10,214 bases of DNA, from assembly GCA_945870175.1 (NCBI GenBank), contig CAMBRJ010000059.1:1-10214 (forward strand), given 5' to 3'. The DNA comes from Gemmatimonas phototrophica. Lineage in GTDB: Bacteria; Gemmatimonadota; Gemmatimonadetes; Gemmatimonadales; Gemmatimonadaceae. The notes beneath the pieces were generated by a model. It was given only the letters and a program-made list of their open reading frames with translations, was not told the origin of the DNA and ran no database searches. Below, piece after piece: positions 1-7,418 of the stretch; the first letter of the stretch is position 1, and each line of letters opens with the position of its first letter. Made by a program: the position numbers and the translations under genes.

Positions 1-206
1 GGATCTCGCTTAAGAATCGTTCGCCGCCGAGTGCCACGCCGAGGTCGGGGTGCAGCACCTTGATGGCGACATCACGATCGTGTTTGAGATCGTGCGCGAG
101 GTACACGGTGGCCATCCCGCCGGCGCCGAGTTCGCGGATAACGCGATAGCGGTCGGCGATAGCGGTCGGCGATGGCGGCGGTGAGACGGTCGAGAGGAAA
201 GGTCAT
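1..206 (-). pseudogene. 5' fragment of a Ser/Thr protein kinase, frameshifted by a 13-bp tandem duplication
   Basis: Read on the minus strand from the ATG at 206-204, the protein begins MTFPLDRLTAAIADRYR, which aligns residue for residue with the N-terminus of the two other kinases here. After that the frame fails and stops at a TGA at 74-72, giving only 44 aa. In the next frame the kinase continues cleanly to the window edge: RVIRELGAGGMATVYLAHD (glycine loop), then VAIK (ATP-binding Lys) and ERFLSEI (alpha-C Glu). The shift is caused by a 13-bp tandem duplication (copies at 145-157 and 158-170); removing one copy restores one continuous frame. The kinase frame has a TGA overlapping the ATG and no other start before the glycine loop, so an intact product cannot be made from it as read. 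The rest of the gene lies outside the window. It may be a pseudogene, a switched-off variant, or a sequencing error. Confidence 0.8.
143..173. repeat. 13-bp direct tandem repeat (about 2.4 copies)
   Basis: The unit gatagcggtcggc occurs at 145-157 and again at 158-170, and period-13 identity extends over 143-173. It lies inside the kinase coding region on the minus strand. Thirteen is not a multiple of three, so copy number decides whether the kinase frame is open. The paralogues at 478 and 4727 have a single copy's worth of sequence at the equivalent point. Confidence 0.93.
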
Positions 207-477
207 GACGCGGGAATGTAGCGCTGAAGGGACGTCGTTGGGGGAATGGAGAGGGGCCCGGGATGGACAAGCGGCGGGGTGGCCGACGTTAACCGGTCGA
301 CGCCGGGAGGGGCTGGCGCGAGAGCAACGTGCCGTTATCGTCAGCGCCGACTTCCATGAAGTCCCACGCTCGGCGCGCATGCCGACGCGTGAGAATCGCG
401 ATGCATGCTGCCCCTCGTCCCGTGGGGCCCGCGGACACGCGCCTAGCGCCAAGCGGAGGTGCGGGGCAGTTTAGCCT
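207..477. other. divergent intergenic region between two kinase genes
   Basis: These 271 bp separate the start of the minus-strand kinase (206) from the plus-strand kinase (478), so they should hold promoters for both. I see no convincing -35/-10 pair on either strand. Two weak signals are present: a perfect inverted repeat with 6-bp arms and a 3-bp spacer at 349-363 (gacttc-cat-gaagtc), and GCCGACGTT at 282-290, which recurs upstream of the 4727 kinase. Short open frames on both strands here have no recognisable product. Confidence 0.5.
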
Positions 478-3207
478 ATGAATACTTCACAAATAGATCG
501 TCTCAACACCGCGCTTGCCGGCCGCTACCACATCGAACGCGAGCTCGGCGAAGGCGGGATGGCCACGGTCTATCTGTGCGAGGACGTGAAGCACGACCGC
601 AAGGTGGCGCTCAAGTTGCTCAAGCCCGAACTCGCCGCGGTGCTCGGCGCTGAGCGATTCGTGCAGGAGATTAAAACCACCGCGGCGCTGCAGCACCCGC
701 ATATTCTGCCGCTCTTTGACTCGGGTGCGGCGGACGGGTTTCTGTTTTACGTCATGCCCTACATCAAGGGCGAGACGCTGCGCGATAAGTTGAATCGCGA
801 GACGCAGCTGGGCGTAGAAGAGGCAGTTCGCATTGCCCGGGAAGTGGCCGATGCGTTGGACTACGCGCACCGAAACGGTGTGGTACACCGCGACATCAAG
901 CCCGAAAACATTTTGATGAATGACGGTCGCCCGATGGTGGCGGACTTCGGGATTGCGCTCGCGGTCAGCGCGGCCGCCGGCGGGCGCATGACGGAGACCG
1001 GGCTTTCGCTCGGCACGCCGCACTACATGAGCCCTGAGCAGGCGACGGCAGAAAAGGAAATCACGGCGCGGAGCGATGTGTATTCGGTGGGCTCCGTGCT
1101 GTATGAGATGCTCACGGGTCACCCGCCGTTTACGGGCGCGGTGGCGCAGCAGATCATCATGAAGATCATCACCGAGCCCGCCGAGTCGGTGACAAAGCAC
1201 CGGAAGAGCGTGCCGCTCCATGTGGCCGACGCCTTGGCGAAGTCGCTGGAGAAACTGCCGGCTGACCGGTTTGAGAGCGCGAAGGCGTTCGCCGAGGCGT
1301 TAGGAAATCCGTTGTACCGGAGCGGGGCATTCAATGCCCCTGCGATGCACACTGGTGGCAGCACCGGGAGCTCAGGGAGAGTCAAAAGCATTGCCCTCAT
1401 CTCCTCCGCGCTCGCGGCGGTGCTCCTTGGCATAGTCCTCTGGGGCTGGCTGAAGCCAGGAATCGTCAGCCGCAATAGCATCATCCTGTGGGAGAACCCG
1501 GAGATCCCGATCATGCGCGTCGCACGCGGACTGGCGATCTCGCCGGACGGCGGGACGGTGGTCTTCGTGGATGGCGATGGCCGTAGTACACAGCTGTACG
1601 TCAAGGAGCGCGACCGGCTCGAGGTCACGGCGCTGGCTGGAACAGCGGGTGTGGCTGGCGCTCCCACGTTCTCGCCAGACGGCGCCTGGATCGCATTCGT
1701 GACGGGTGACGGCAAGGTGCAGAAAGTGCCCCGACTCGGCGGCTCGGCGATCGCCATCGCCGACTCCGCCGACACGGGGAGCCCTGCCATCGCATGGCTG
1801 GAGGACGGCACGATTCTGTTTGAGGATGGGCATTTGGACGTCAAGGCCGTGGGGCAGGATGGTGGCATCGCGCGCCACGTGTTGACGAATACGCCGGGCG
1901 ATTCGGCCAATCGGAACGCGCGGTATCTGGCGAGCGTGCCGGGCGTGAAGGCGGCGCTCGTCGTGGCGTGCAATAACGCCAATAATTGCGCCATTCCGGA
2001 GCTTCGTGTCCTTGACCTCCGGTCGGATCAACCCAAGGTCACGGTGCTGACCACCGCCCTGAACGCGTGGTCGCTGCCGGGGGGGATCGTTGCGTTTGTG
2101 CGGAAAGACGGTGGCGTCTTCGCGGCGCCCTTCGATAACAAGACGCTCACGTTCACGCAGCCTCCGACGCCGATGATGAGCGGGGTGCGGACCAGTGTGA
2201 ACGCGGTGGATATGGTGGTGTCGGCGAATGGCACGGCCATCTACGTAGCCGGCACCAGCAGCTCGGGGAGCACTCTGGTGGAACCGGTGTGGGTGACGCG
2301 GGCGGGGGCGGTGACGCCGATGGATTCGGCGTGGACGGTGAACATCTCCCAAGCGCCGAATGGAAACCCTGTTGCCCTCTCCCCTGACGGACAGCGCCTC
2401 GCCCTGACCGTCACACAGACAGGCTCGGGCGCAAATGACATCTGGATCAAGCAACTCGACCACAAACTCGGCACGCTTACCAAGCTCACGTTTGAGGGGA
2501 ATATCGTCAACCCGGCCTGGACACCGAATGGACAGCGGGTGCTATACGCCGGTATAAGTGCTACCCTCCGCAGCCGGCGAGCCGATGGAACCGGTGCCGT
2601 GGACACGCTGTTCATGGCCAAGCGTATTTTTCCAGCGGTGACGCTGACACCAGACAGCAACACGTTCATCCTGAGCCTGCGGAACCCCACGGACATTGCC
2701 CTAGGGCACCGCGGCGATACCGCGACCGTACCATTGGTTGCGTCACCGGTTTTTGCCGAGACCTCGCCAGCGCTCTCCCCCGATGGGCGGTGGTTGGCGT
2801 ATAGCTCCAACGAATCGGGGCGTTACGAGGTATATGTACGTCCCTACCCCAACGTGGACGCTGGTCGGTGGCAAGTCTCGCAGGCCGGCGGCGGCTCACC
2901 GCACTGGTCACATACCGGCCGAGAACTGTTCTACGAGAATGGGGCGCAGGCGCTCGTGGCCGTGGCCGTGTTGCCGGGCGTGACATTCACCGTGGGTGCA
3001 CAAGTCACGCTGTTCAATACGAGCGGGTTTGCTGGCACTTCAGGAAGTGTCAAAGAGCTCTATTACGATGTCGCACCGGGTGACCAGCGGTTTGTGCTCT
3101 TCCGGAGGGCGACCGAGAACGGCGAAGTGAAAGTGGACCCCCTCGTGCAGGTGGTGAACTGGGGGGTGGAGGTCCGCGCCAAGCTCAAAGGGAAAGCGCC
3201 GCAGTAG
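478..3207 (+). CDS. transmembrane Ser/Thr protein kinase with extracytoplasmic PD40 beta-propeller
   Basis: A 909-aa PknB-like receptor kinase. The cytoplasmic kinase domain spans about residues 17-277: glycine loop GEGGMATV (24-31), ATP Lys46, alpha-C Glu64, catalytic loop HRDIKPEN (137-144, Asp139 catalytic), DFG (156-158), and activation segment ending GTPHYMSPEQ (179-188) with Thr172/Thr174 as possible phosphosites. It therefore looks catalytically competent. A Gly/Ser-rich linker leads to one hydrophobic segment at about 304-325. The remaining roughly 580 residues carry PD40/TolB-like propeller repeats, with SPDG cores at 355, 399, 635 and 767, and end in a tail beginning VVNWGVEVR. Cys498 and Cys504 in the propeller could form a disulfide. 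The ATG at 478 is fixed by an in-frame TAG at 472-474; a GGAGG at 455-459 is 18 nt away, too far to be a normal ribosome binding site. Role: phosphorylation signalling in response to an unknown external signal. The ligand and targets cannot be inferred from the sequence. Confidence 0.93.
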   Translation: MNTSQIDRLNTALAGRYHIERELGEGGMATVYLCEDVKHDRKVALKLLKPELAAVLGAERFVQEIKTTAALQHPHILPLFDSGAADGFLFYVMPYIKGETLRDKLNRETQLGVEEAVRIAREVADALDYAHRNGVVHRDIKPENILMNDGRPMVADFGIALAVSAAAGGRMTETGLSLGTPHYMSPEQATAEKEITARSDVYSVGSVLYEMLTGHPPFTGAVAQQIIMKIITEPAESVTKHRKSVPLHVADALAKSLEKLPADRFESAKAFAEALGNPLYRSGAFNAPAMHTGGSTGSSGRVKSIALISSALAAVLLGIVLWGWLKPGIVSRNSIILWENPEIPIMRVARGLAISPDGGTVVFVDGDGRSTQLYVKERDRLEVTALAGTAGVAGAPTFSPDGAWIAFVTGDGKVQKVPRLGGSAIAIADSADTGSPAIAWLEDGTILFEDGHLDVKAVGQDGGIARHVLTNTPGDSANRNARYLASVPGVKAALVVACNNANNCAIPELRVLDLRSDQPKVTVLTTALNAWSLPGGIVAFVRKDGGVFAAPFDNKTLTFTQPPTPMMSGVRTSVNAVDMVVSANGTAIYVAGTSSSGSTLVEPVWVTRAGAVTPMDSAWTVNISQAPNGNPVALSPDGQRLALTVTQTGSGANDIWIKQLDHKLGTLTKLTFEGNIVNPAWTPNGQRVLYAGISATLRSRRADGTGAVDTLFMAKRIFPAVTLTPDSNTFILSLRNPTDIALGHRGDTATVPLVASPVFAETSPALSPDGRWLAYSSNESGRYEVYVRPYPNVDAGRWQVSQAGGGSPHWSHTGRELFYENGAQALVAVAVLPGVTFTVGAQVTLFNTSGFAGTSGSVKELYYDVAPGDQRFVLFRRATENGEVKVDPLVQVVNWGVEVRAKLKGKAPQ

Positions 3208-3211
3208 TCAC

Positions 3212-3227
3212 GCGCACGCTGGTGCGC
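3212..3227 (+). terminator. small hairpin after the first intact kinase
   Basis: A perfect 6-bp GC stem (gcgcac / gtgcgc) with the loop gctg lies 5 nt after the TAG of the kinase. No T-run follows, so it is at best a weak or Rho-assisted terminator, and short GC stems are common at this base composition. Confidence 0.25.
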
Positions 3228-3356
3228 ACGGCCCACCCGACGACCGCGCGCGGCGGCCCGCCGAAGGCTATCGGCGCCAGCCGCCAACATGCATGATTGC
3301 CATCGCGATGCTTATCCTGCCTCGCTGCCGATCCTCACGCCCGCGCAATCACTGAC

Positions 3357-4562
3357 ATGCCTTTACGATTTCGAATGAATCTTCGTGCGGCAATCGCCGC
3401 CGGTGCTGCGGTCGCCGCCCTCTGTGCGCCAGCATCACTCGCCGCACGGCAGGCGAACTCCAAGCCGGGTCGCTTGGTGATCATCGGTGGTGGGCTCAAC
3501 GCGAACAACGAGGCCGTGTACCGCACGATCCTCGAGGCGCGGGTCGGCTCCGGTCCGTTCTGCGTGATCCCGACAGCTGGTGCCACACCCGACTCGGCGA
3601 TGGCCAGCCCGGTCGCCAATTTCAATCGGTACGGTGGCCCGGGTACGGCGAAAGGCGTGCTGATCTCGGTCGCACGGCCGGAGACCGCCCGTGATCCTGC
3701 CGTGGTCGCGCAACTGCGCGGCTGCTCGGGGTTCTTCTTCGTCGGTGGTGTGCAGTCGCGCGTCACCGCCGCGTTCCGCCCGCAAGGCACGTCCACGCCC
3801 GCGTACGAGGCCCTGATGCAGCGGTGGCGTGACGGCGCCGTGGTCTCAGGGTCGAGCGCCGGGGCCGCCATCATGAGCGATCCGATGATCGCCAACGGCA
3901 CCAGTCCCATTGCATTCGCGCGCGGCGTGCGACGGCTGGCTGACGGCGCGACGCAGGACCCGGACGACACCACGAGTGCGTTCAACGTCTCGCAGGGACT
4001 CGGACTCTTTCCCACGGCGCTCGCCGACCAGCACTTCCTGGCACGCGGCCGGTTCGGCCGGTTGCTCGTCGCGCTGCTCGACCTCGGCACGTTCACTCTC
4101 GCATTCGGCATCGACGAGAACACCGCGCTCGTGGTAGACGGACCGGCCGTGCGCACGGTCGGCGCCTCGGGCGTCACCATCTTCGACGCACGCGCGGCGC
4201 GGCGGAACGGCCGGTCCGCCACCGGCATCGTGATGCACCTGATGGGCGACGGTGATGCGTTCGACCTCACCACGCGCGCTTTCACTCCGCGTCAGGGCAA
4301 GATGCCTATCGTGCTCGCGACGGGCGACAGCGCCACCGTGGTCGCACCGGCGAACATCTTTGCGCCCTGGGCGTTCCTGCGCACGCTTGACGGGTGGAGC
4401 CGCTCGTCGCAGACGGAGCTCGCCTTCGAAGTCAACGGCGGGCAGATCATCGTGCACAAGAGCGAGGCGTTCCGCGCCGTGCGGGCGCCCGGCCCCGGTG
4501 TGCAGAATACGGCGGCCGGTCTCGGCATGACAGGAATGACCATCGACGTGCGACGGCCGTAG
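3357..4562 (+). CDS. exported cyanophycinase-like serine peptidase (family S51)
   Basis: 401 aa from the ATG at 3357. An upstream in-frame TTG at 3297 would add 20 residues that spoil the signal peptide, and a second ATG at 3375 is also possible. The N-terminus has Arg residues, a long Ala/Leu core and a likely cleavage site near SLA-ARQ, so the protein is probably periplasmic or secreted. Family marks are clear: GRLVIIGGG at the mature N-terminus, GGVQ with Gln133, the nucleophile elbow GSSAGA (Ser167), DQHFLARGRFGR (224-235) with His226 and Arg230/232/235, and GIDENTA with Glu254. These match positions known in cyanobacterial CphB for catalysis (Ser, His, Glu) and for binding the Arg-bearing substrate (Gln, Asp-Gln, three Arg). 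The family cleaves cyanophycin (multi-L-arginyl-poly-L-aspartate) to beta-Asp-Arg dipeptides. The length fits extracellular CphE-type enzymes, being longer than cytosolic CphB. No cyanophycin synthetase is in the window, so scavenging is more likely than storage turnover. It sits between two receptor kinases on the same strand. The true substrate is not proven. Confidence 0.88.
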   Translation: MPLRFRMNLRAAIAAGAAVAALCAPASLAARQANSKPGRLVIIGGGLNANNEAVYRTILEARVGSGPFCVIPTAGATPDSAMASPVANFNRYGGPGTAKGVLISVARPETARDPAVVAQLRGCSGFFFVGGVQSRVTAAFRPQGTSTPAYEALMQRWRDGAVVSGSSAGAAIMSDPMIANGTSPIAFARGVRRLADGATQDPDDTTSAFNVSQGLGLFPTALADQHFLARGRFGRLLVALLDLGTFTLAFGIDENTALVVDGPAVRTVGASGVTIFDARAARRNGRSATGIVMHLMGDGDAFDLTTRAFTPRQGKMPIVLATGDSATVVAPANIFAPWAFLRTLDGWSRSSQTELAFEVNGGQIIVHKSEAFRAVRAPGPGVQNTAAGLGMTGMTIDVRRP

Positions 4563-4607
4563 CCAAGCGCGCGTCACTCCTTGCCGTGCGCGTCAGCGAT
4601 CGCGCCG

Positions 4608-4613
4608 TATACT
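4608..4613 (+). promoter_or_regulatory. candidate -10 box TATACT upstream of the second kinase
   Basis: TATACT stands out in a GC-rich gap between the peptidase stop (4562) and the second kinase start. There is no good -35 at 16-18 bp; the nearest TTG-type hexamer (ttgccg, 4581-4586) is 21 bp away. If used, the leader would be about 100 nt. It suggests the second kinase may have its own promoter. Confidence 0.33.
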
Positions 4614-4726
4614 GAATCGACCCCGATCGAAGTTCCTTACGTGCGGTTTCGCGGTTTTGCGTGCACGTTAAGGCCAGCCGACGTTGACCAGCCGGCACCT
4701 GACTGCCTCCCGCCGCCCTGACTCCC

Positions 4727-7348
4727 TTGATCGAAGCTCTCCGATTGTCGCTCGCCGACCGGTACCGTCTCGACCGCGAGCTCGGTGCAGGCGGGATGGC
4801 GACGGTACATCTCGCGCATGACCTCAAGCACGACCGCGACGTCGCCATCAAGGTCCTGCGCCCCGAACTCGCGGCGGTAATCGGCGCCGAGCGCTTCTTG
4901 AGCGAGATCAAGACCACCGCGAATCTGCAGCACCCGCACATCCTTCCGCTGTTCGACAGCGGGAGCGCGGAGGGGCAGCTGTACTACGTGATGCCGTACG
5001 TGGACGGCGAGACATTGCGTGACCGGTTGAACCGTGAGACGCAACTCCCCGTCGCGATCGCGGTGCGGCTCGCCACTGAGATTGCCGGTGCCCTCGACTA
5101 CGCACATAAGCGCGGCGTCGTGCATCGCGACATCAAGCCGGAGAACATCCTGCTTCAGCACGGCGGTGCGCTGGTTGCCGACTTCGGCATTGCGATCGCC
5201 GTGCAGCAGGCGGGTTCGGAGCGGATGACGCAAACGGGCATGAGCTTGGGCACGCCGCAGTACATGAGTCCCGAGCAGGCGATGGGCGAGAGGCACATCG
5301 ACGCGCGCGCCGACATCTACGCACTCGCGGCGGTGACGTACGAGATGCTCGTGGGCGAGCCCCCGTTCACGGGGCCGAGTGTGCAGGCCATCGTTGCGAA
5401 GGTGATGTCCGAGGCGCCGAGGGATCTCGTCGCGCAACGGAAGACGGTGCCCGAGCACGTGGCGGCGGCGATCGCACAAGCGCTTGAGAAACTTCCCGCC
5501 GACCGCTTCGCGTCGGCCGCGGAGTTTGCGGCCGCGCTCGACGGGCGGTTCGCCACCACGCGTGAGACGGCGTCGTCGCGGTCGCCGCGGCGCGATTATC
5601 GGTGGCGGTCGATCGCGCTCGGCGCAGCGGGGATCGCGGTCGCAGCCATCACCGTGGCCGCGTGGTCGTTTCTCGCGTTAAACGACGGATCACGCAACAG
5701 CGGCGAGCGCATCGAGTTCTCCTTCACCGCCGTGACACCTCGCGCGAGCTCGCAGCTGGCGATCTCGCAGGATGGACGCAAGGTGGGCATCACGGGCACC
5801 GATTCCGCTGGCAAGCCGCACGTTTACGTGCGTGAAATCGGTTCGTCCGTTGTGACGCCCGTGTCGGGCACCGAGGGGAGACTCGAAGGTTTCGCGTTTT
5901 CCCCAGACGGGTCATGGGTGGTCGTGGTGGCGAACAATTCGGTCGTGAAGATCCCCACGGCTGGGGGCCCCGCGACGGTGCTCGCGACCGATGTCCGTCA
6001 AGGTGTGGATTGGGGCACCGACGGCACCATCCTCTTCACCAAGAGTCAGGGTGGGCTCTGGCGTATGAGCGCCGATGGTGGGGCGCAGAAGCAACTGACT
6101 CGGTTGGATACCGCCCGCCGTGAGTTTTCGCACTGGTTCCCGCAGTCGCTCCCGGGTGGCAAGGCGGCGATCTTCAACAACTTCACCACCCCCATCGCAC
6201 AGTCGCGCATCGAGGCGGTGGAGTTCGCGAGTGGGAAGCGGAGCATTCTCGTCGAGGGGGCGTTCGCTCCACGCTACGTAGACGGCTATCTGCTTTTTCT
6301 GAGAGAGAACGCACTCTTCGGCGTGCGCTTCGACGCGCGTGCCCTCAAAGTGATCGGCACTCCAGTGCCGATCGCCGAGGACGTGCAATCGAATTTCACG
6401 ACTGGCTATTCGGGCTACACCGTGTCCGCCAGCGGTACGTTGGCGCTCATGCGGGCCTCGAGCTGGCGAGTGCCGCGACGTCTGGTGTGGGTCGATCGCG
6501 CCGGCGCCGAACAGGAGGTGCTGCCGGGGCAGGAAGAGTGGGCGGAGCCACGACTCTCTCCTGATGGACGTTGGATCGCGCTCACGAAGGAAGGCGTGAT
6601 AAACCAACTCTGGTTGTTCGACGTGCCGCGCAAGGCACTCACCCAGCTCACCCACACCGCAGGGGTCTCGTTCGGCGCCGTGTGGATGCCCGACAGCAAG
6701 TCCCTCCTGCATTCGGTGGAGACCCCCGTCTACGACCTCCAGCGACTCCCCATCGATGGCACCGCGCCGCAGATGCTGCACGCGACACCGTTTGACAAGG
6801 TCGTCTCGGCCGTCTCGGCGGATGGGAAGACGGTGCTCTACTCGGAATCCTCGGTCGGCGCGGAAAAACTCTGGATGCTCCCGATCGGGGGGGGGAAGCC
6901 CACGGCCATTGAGACGCGTGAGTCCTCGCAGCTCAGCGCGGATATGTCCCCCGATGGCCGCTGGTTGGTGTACGAGGAACTGCAAGGAACCAGCCTTGCC
7001 GAAGTGTTCGTTCGCGCGGTCGATGGCACGGGCGGTCGTCATCAAGTCTCGAATGGCGGCGGCACGCAGCCGCGCTGGACCAAGGGCGGCCGGGAAATCG
7101 TCTATCGACGGGGCGAGGCGGTGCTGTCGGTTTCGTTTGAGCCCACGAAGGGCGAGCCCGGCGTACCCGTGACGCTTTTCCGCAAGCCGGATCGGCTCGG
7201 CGGCGGCGGTTTCCGCACGCGCGGCTATGACGTCACGCCGGACGGCTCACGGTTCCTCATGCTCACGCCGGTGTATGGTCCGGGGGCGGGCGAGGTGGTC
7301 GTGGTGATCAACTGGCTGGACGAGTTGCGCAAGAAGGTCTCGAAGTAA
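4727..7348 (+). CDS. transmembrane Ser/Thr protein kinase with PD40 beta-propeller (paralogue of the gene at 478)
   Basis: 873 aa from the TTG at 4727. A CTG at 4718 would give MTPLIEALRLSLADRY, which matches the other kinases exactly in length up to the Tyr, so the real start may be that CTG. There is no ATG and no clear ribosome binding site. Kinase domain (TTG numbering): glycine loop GAGGMATV (20-27), Lys42, Glu60, HRDIKPEN (133-140), DFG (152-154), GTPQYMSPEQ. All catalytic residues are present. Where the paralogue has DVYSVG this one has DIYALA, losing a usual Gly. A transmembrane helix lies at about 295-318 after an Arg-rich stretch. The propeller has SPDG cores near 392, 611 and 741 and ends in a tail with VVINWLDELR, the same closing motif as the first kinase. 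A run of nine G at 6887-6895 encodes Gly-Gly-Gly-Lys in the propeller. It follows the exported peptidase by about 155 bp and precedes the amidohydrolase by 70 bp. Signal and targets are unknown. Confidence 0.92.
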   Translation: MIEALRLSLADRYRLDRELGAGGMATVHLAHDLKHDRDVAIKVLRPELAAVIGAERFLSEIKTTANLQHPHILPLFDSGSAEGQLYYVMPYVDGETLRDRLNRETQLPVAIAVRLATEIAGALDYAHKRGVVHRDIKPENILLQHGGALVADFGIAIAVQQAGSERMTQTGMSLGTPQYMSPEQAMGERHIDARADIYALAAVTYEMLVGEPPFTGPSVQAIVAKVMSEAPRDLVAQRKTVPEHVAAAIAQALEKLPADRFASAAEFAAALDGRFATTRETASSRSPRRDYRWRSIALGAAGIAVAAITVAAWSFLALNDGSRNSGERIEFSFTAVTPRASSQLAISQDGRKVGITGTDSAGKPHVYVREIGSSVVTPVSGTEGRLEGFAFSPDGSWVVVVANNSVVKIPTAGGPATVLATDVRQGVDWGTDGTILFTKSQGGLWRMSADGGAQKQLTRLDTARREFSHWFPQSLPGGKAAIFNNFTTPIAQSRIEAVEFASGKRSILVEGAFAPRYVDGYLLFLRENALFGVRFDARALKVIGTPVPIAEDVQSNFTTGYSGYTVSASGTLALMRASSWRVPRRLVWVDRAGAEQEVLPGQEEWAEPRLSPDGRWIALTKEGVINQLWLFDVPRKALTQLTHTAGVSFGAVWMPDSKSLLHSVETPVYDLQRLPIDGTAPQMLHATPFDKVVSAVSADGKTVLYSESSVGAEKLWMLPIGGGKPTAIETRESSQLSADMSPDGRWLVYEELQGTSLAEVFVRAVDGTGGRHQVSNGGGTQPRWTKGGREIVYRRGEAVLSVSFEPTKGEPGVPVTLFRKPDRLGGGGFRTRGYDVTPDGSRFLMLTPVYGPGAGEVVVVINWLDELRKKVSK

Positions 7349-7407
7349 ACACAGCGGCCTACGAGGCGCGCGCAGGTTGACGTATCCCGATTTGCCGAAC
7401 AGTCACC

Positions 7408-7413
7408 GAGGAG
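7408..7413 (+). promoter_or_regulatory. ribosome binding site GAGGAG for the amidohydrolase
   Basis: GAGGAG ends 5 nt before the ATG at 7419. It is the only strong Shine-Dalgarno sequence at a gene start in the window. It picks this ATG over the in-frame TTG at 7377, which would add 14 residues ahead of the Tat signal. Confidence 0.8.
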
Positions 7414-7418
7414 CAACG

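Noticed and set aside
349..363. Perfect inverted repeat gacttc-cat-gaagtc as an operator
   Set aside because: Six-base arms with a short spacer are expected many times by chance in 10 kb; kept only as a note on the intergenic region.
72..452. 126-aa minus-strand open frame as a separate gene
   Set aside because: Its second part is the frameshifted kinase start and its first part is upstream non-coding DNA with no recognisable domain.
1119..1994. Long minus-strand frame of 291 aa inside the first kinase
   Set aside because: It lies wholly inside a well-supported kinase/propeller gene; GC-rich DNA commonly leaves such antisense frames open, and the protein has no recognisable domain.
3297..3356. 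TTG start for the S51 peptidase
   Set aside because: The 20 extra residues include two Cys and no signal-peptide character; the ATG at 3357 gives a proper export signal.
5912..7045. 377-aa minus-strand frame inside the second kinase
   Set aside because: It is antisense to the propeller region, has an Arg/His-rich composition typical of shadow frames, and has no family features.
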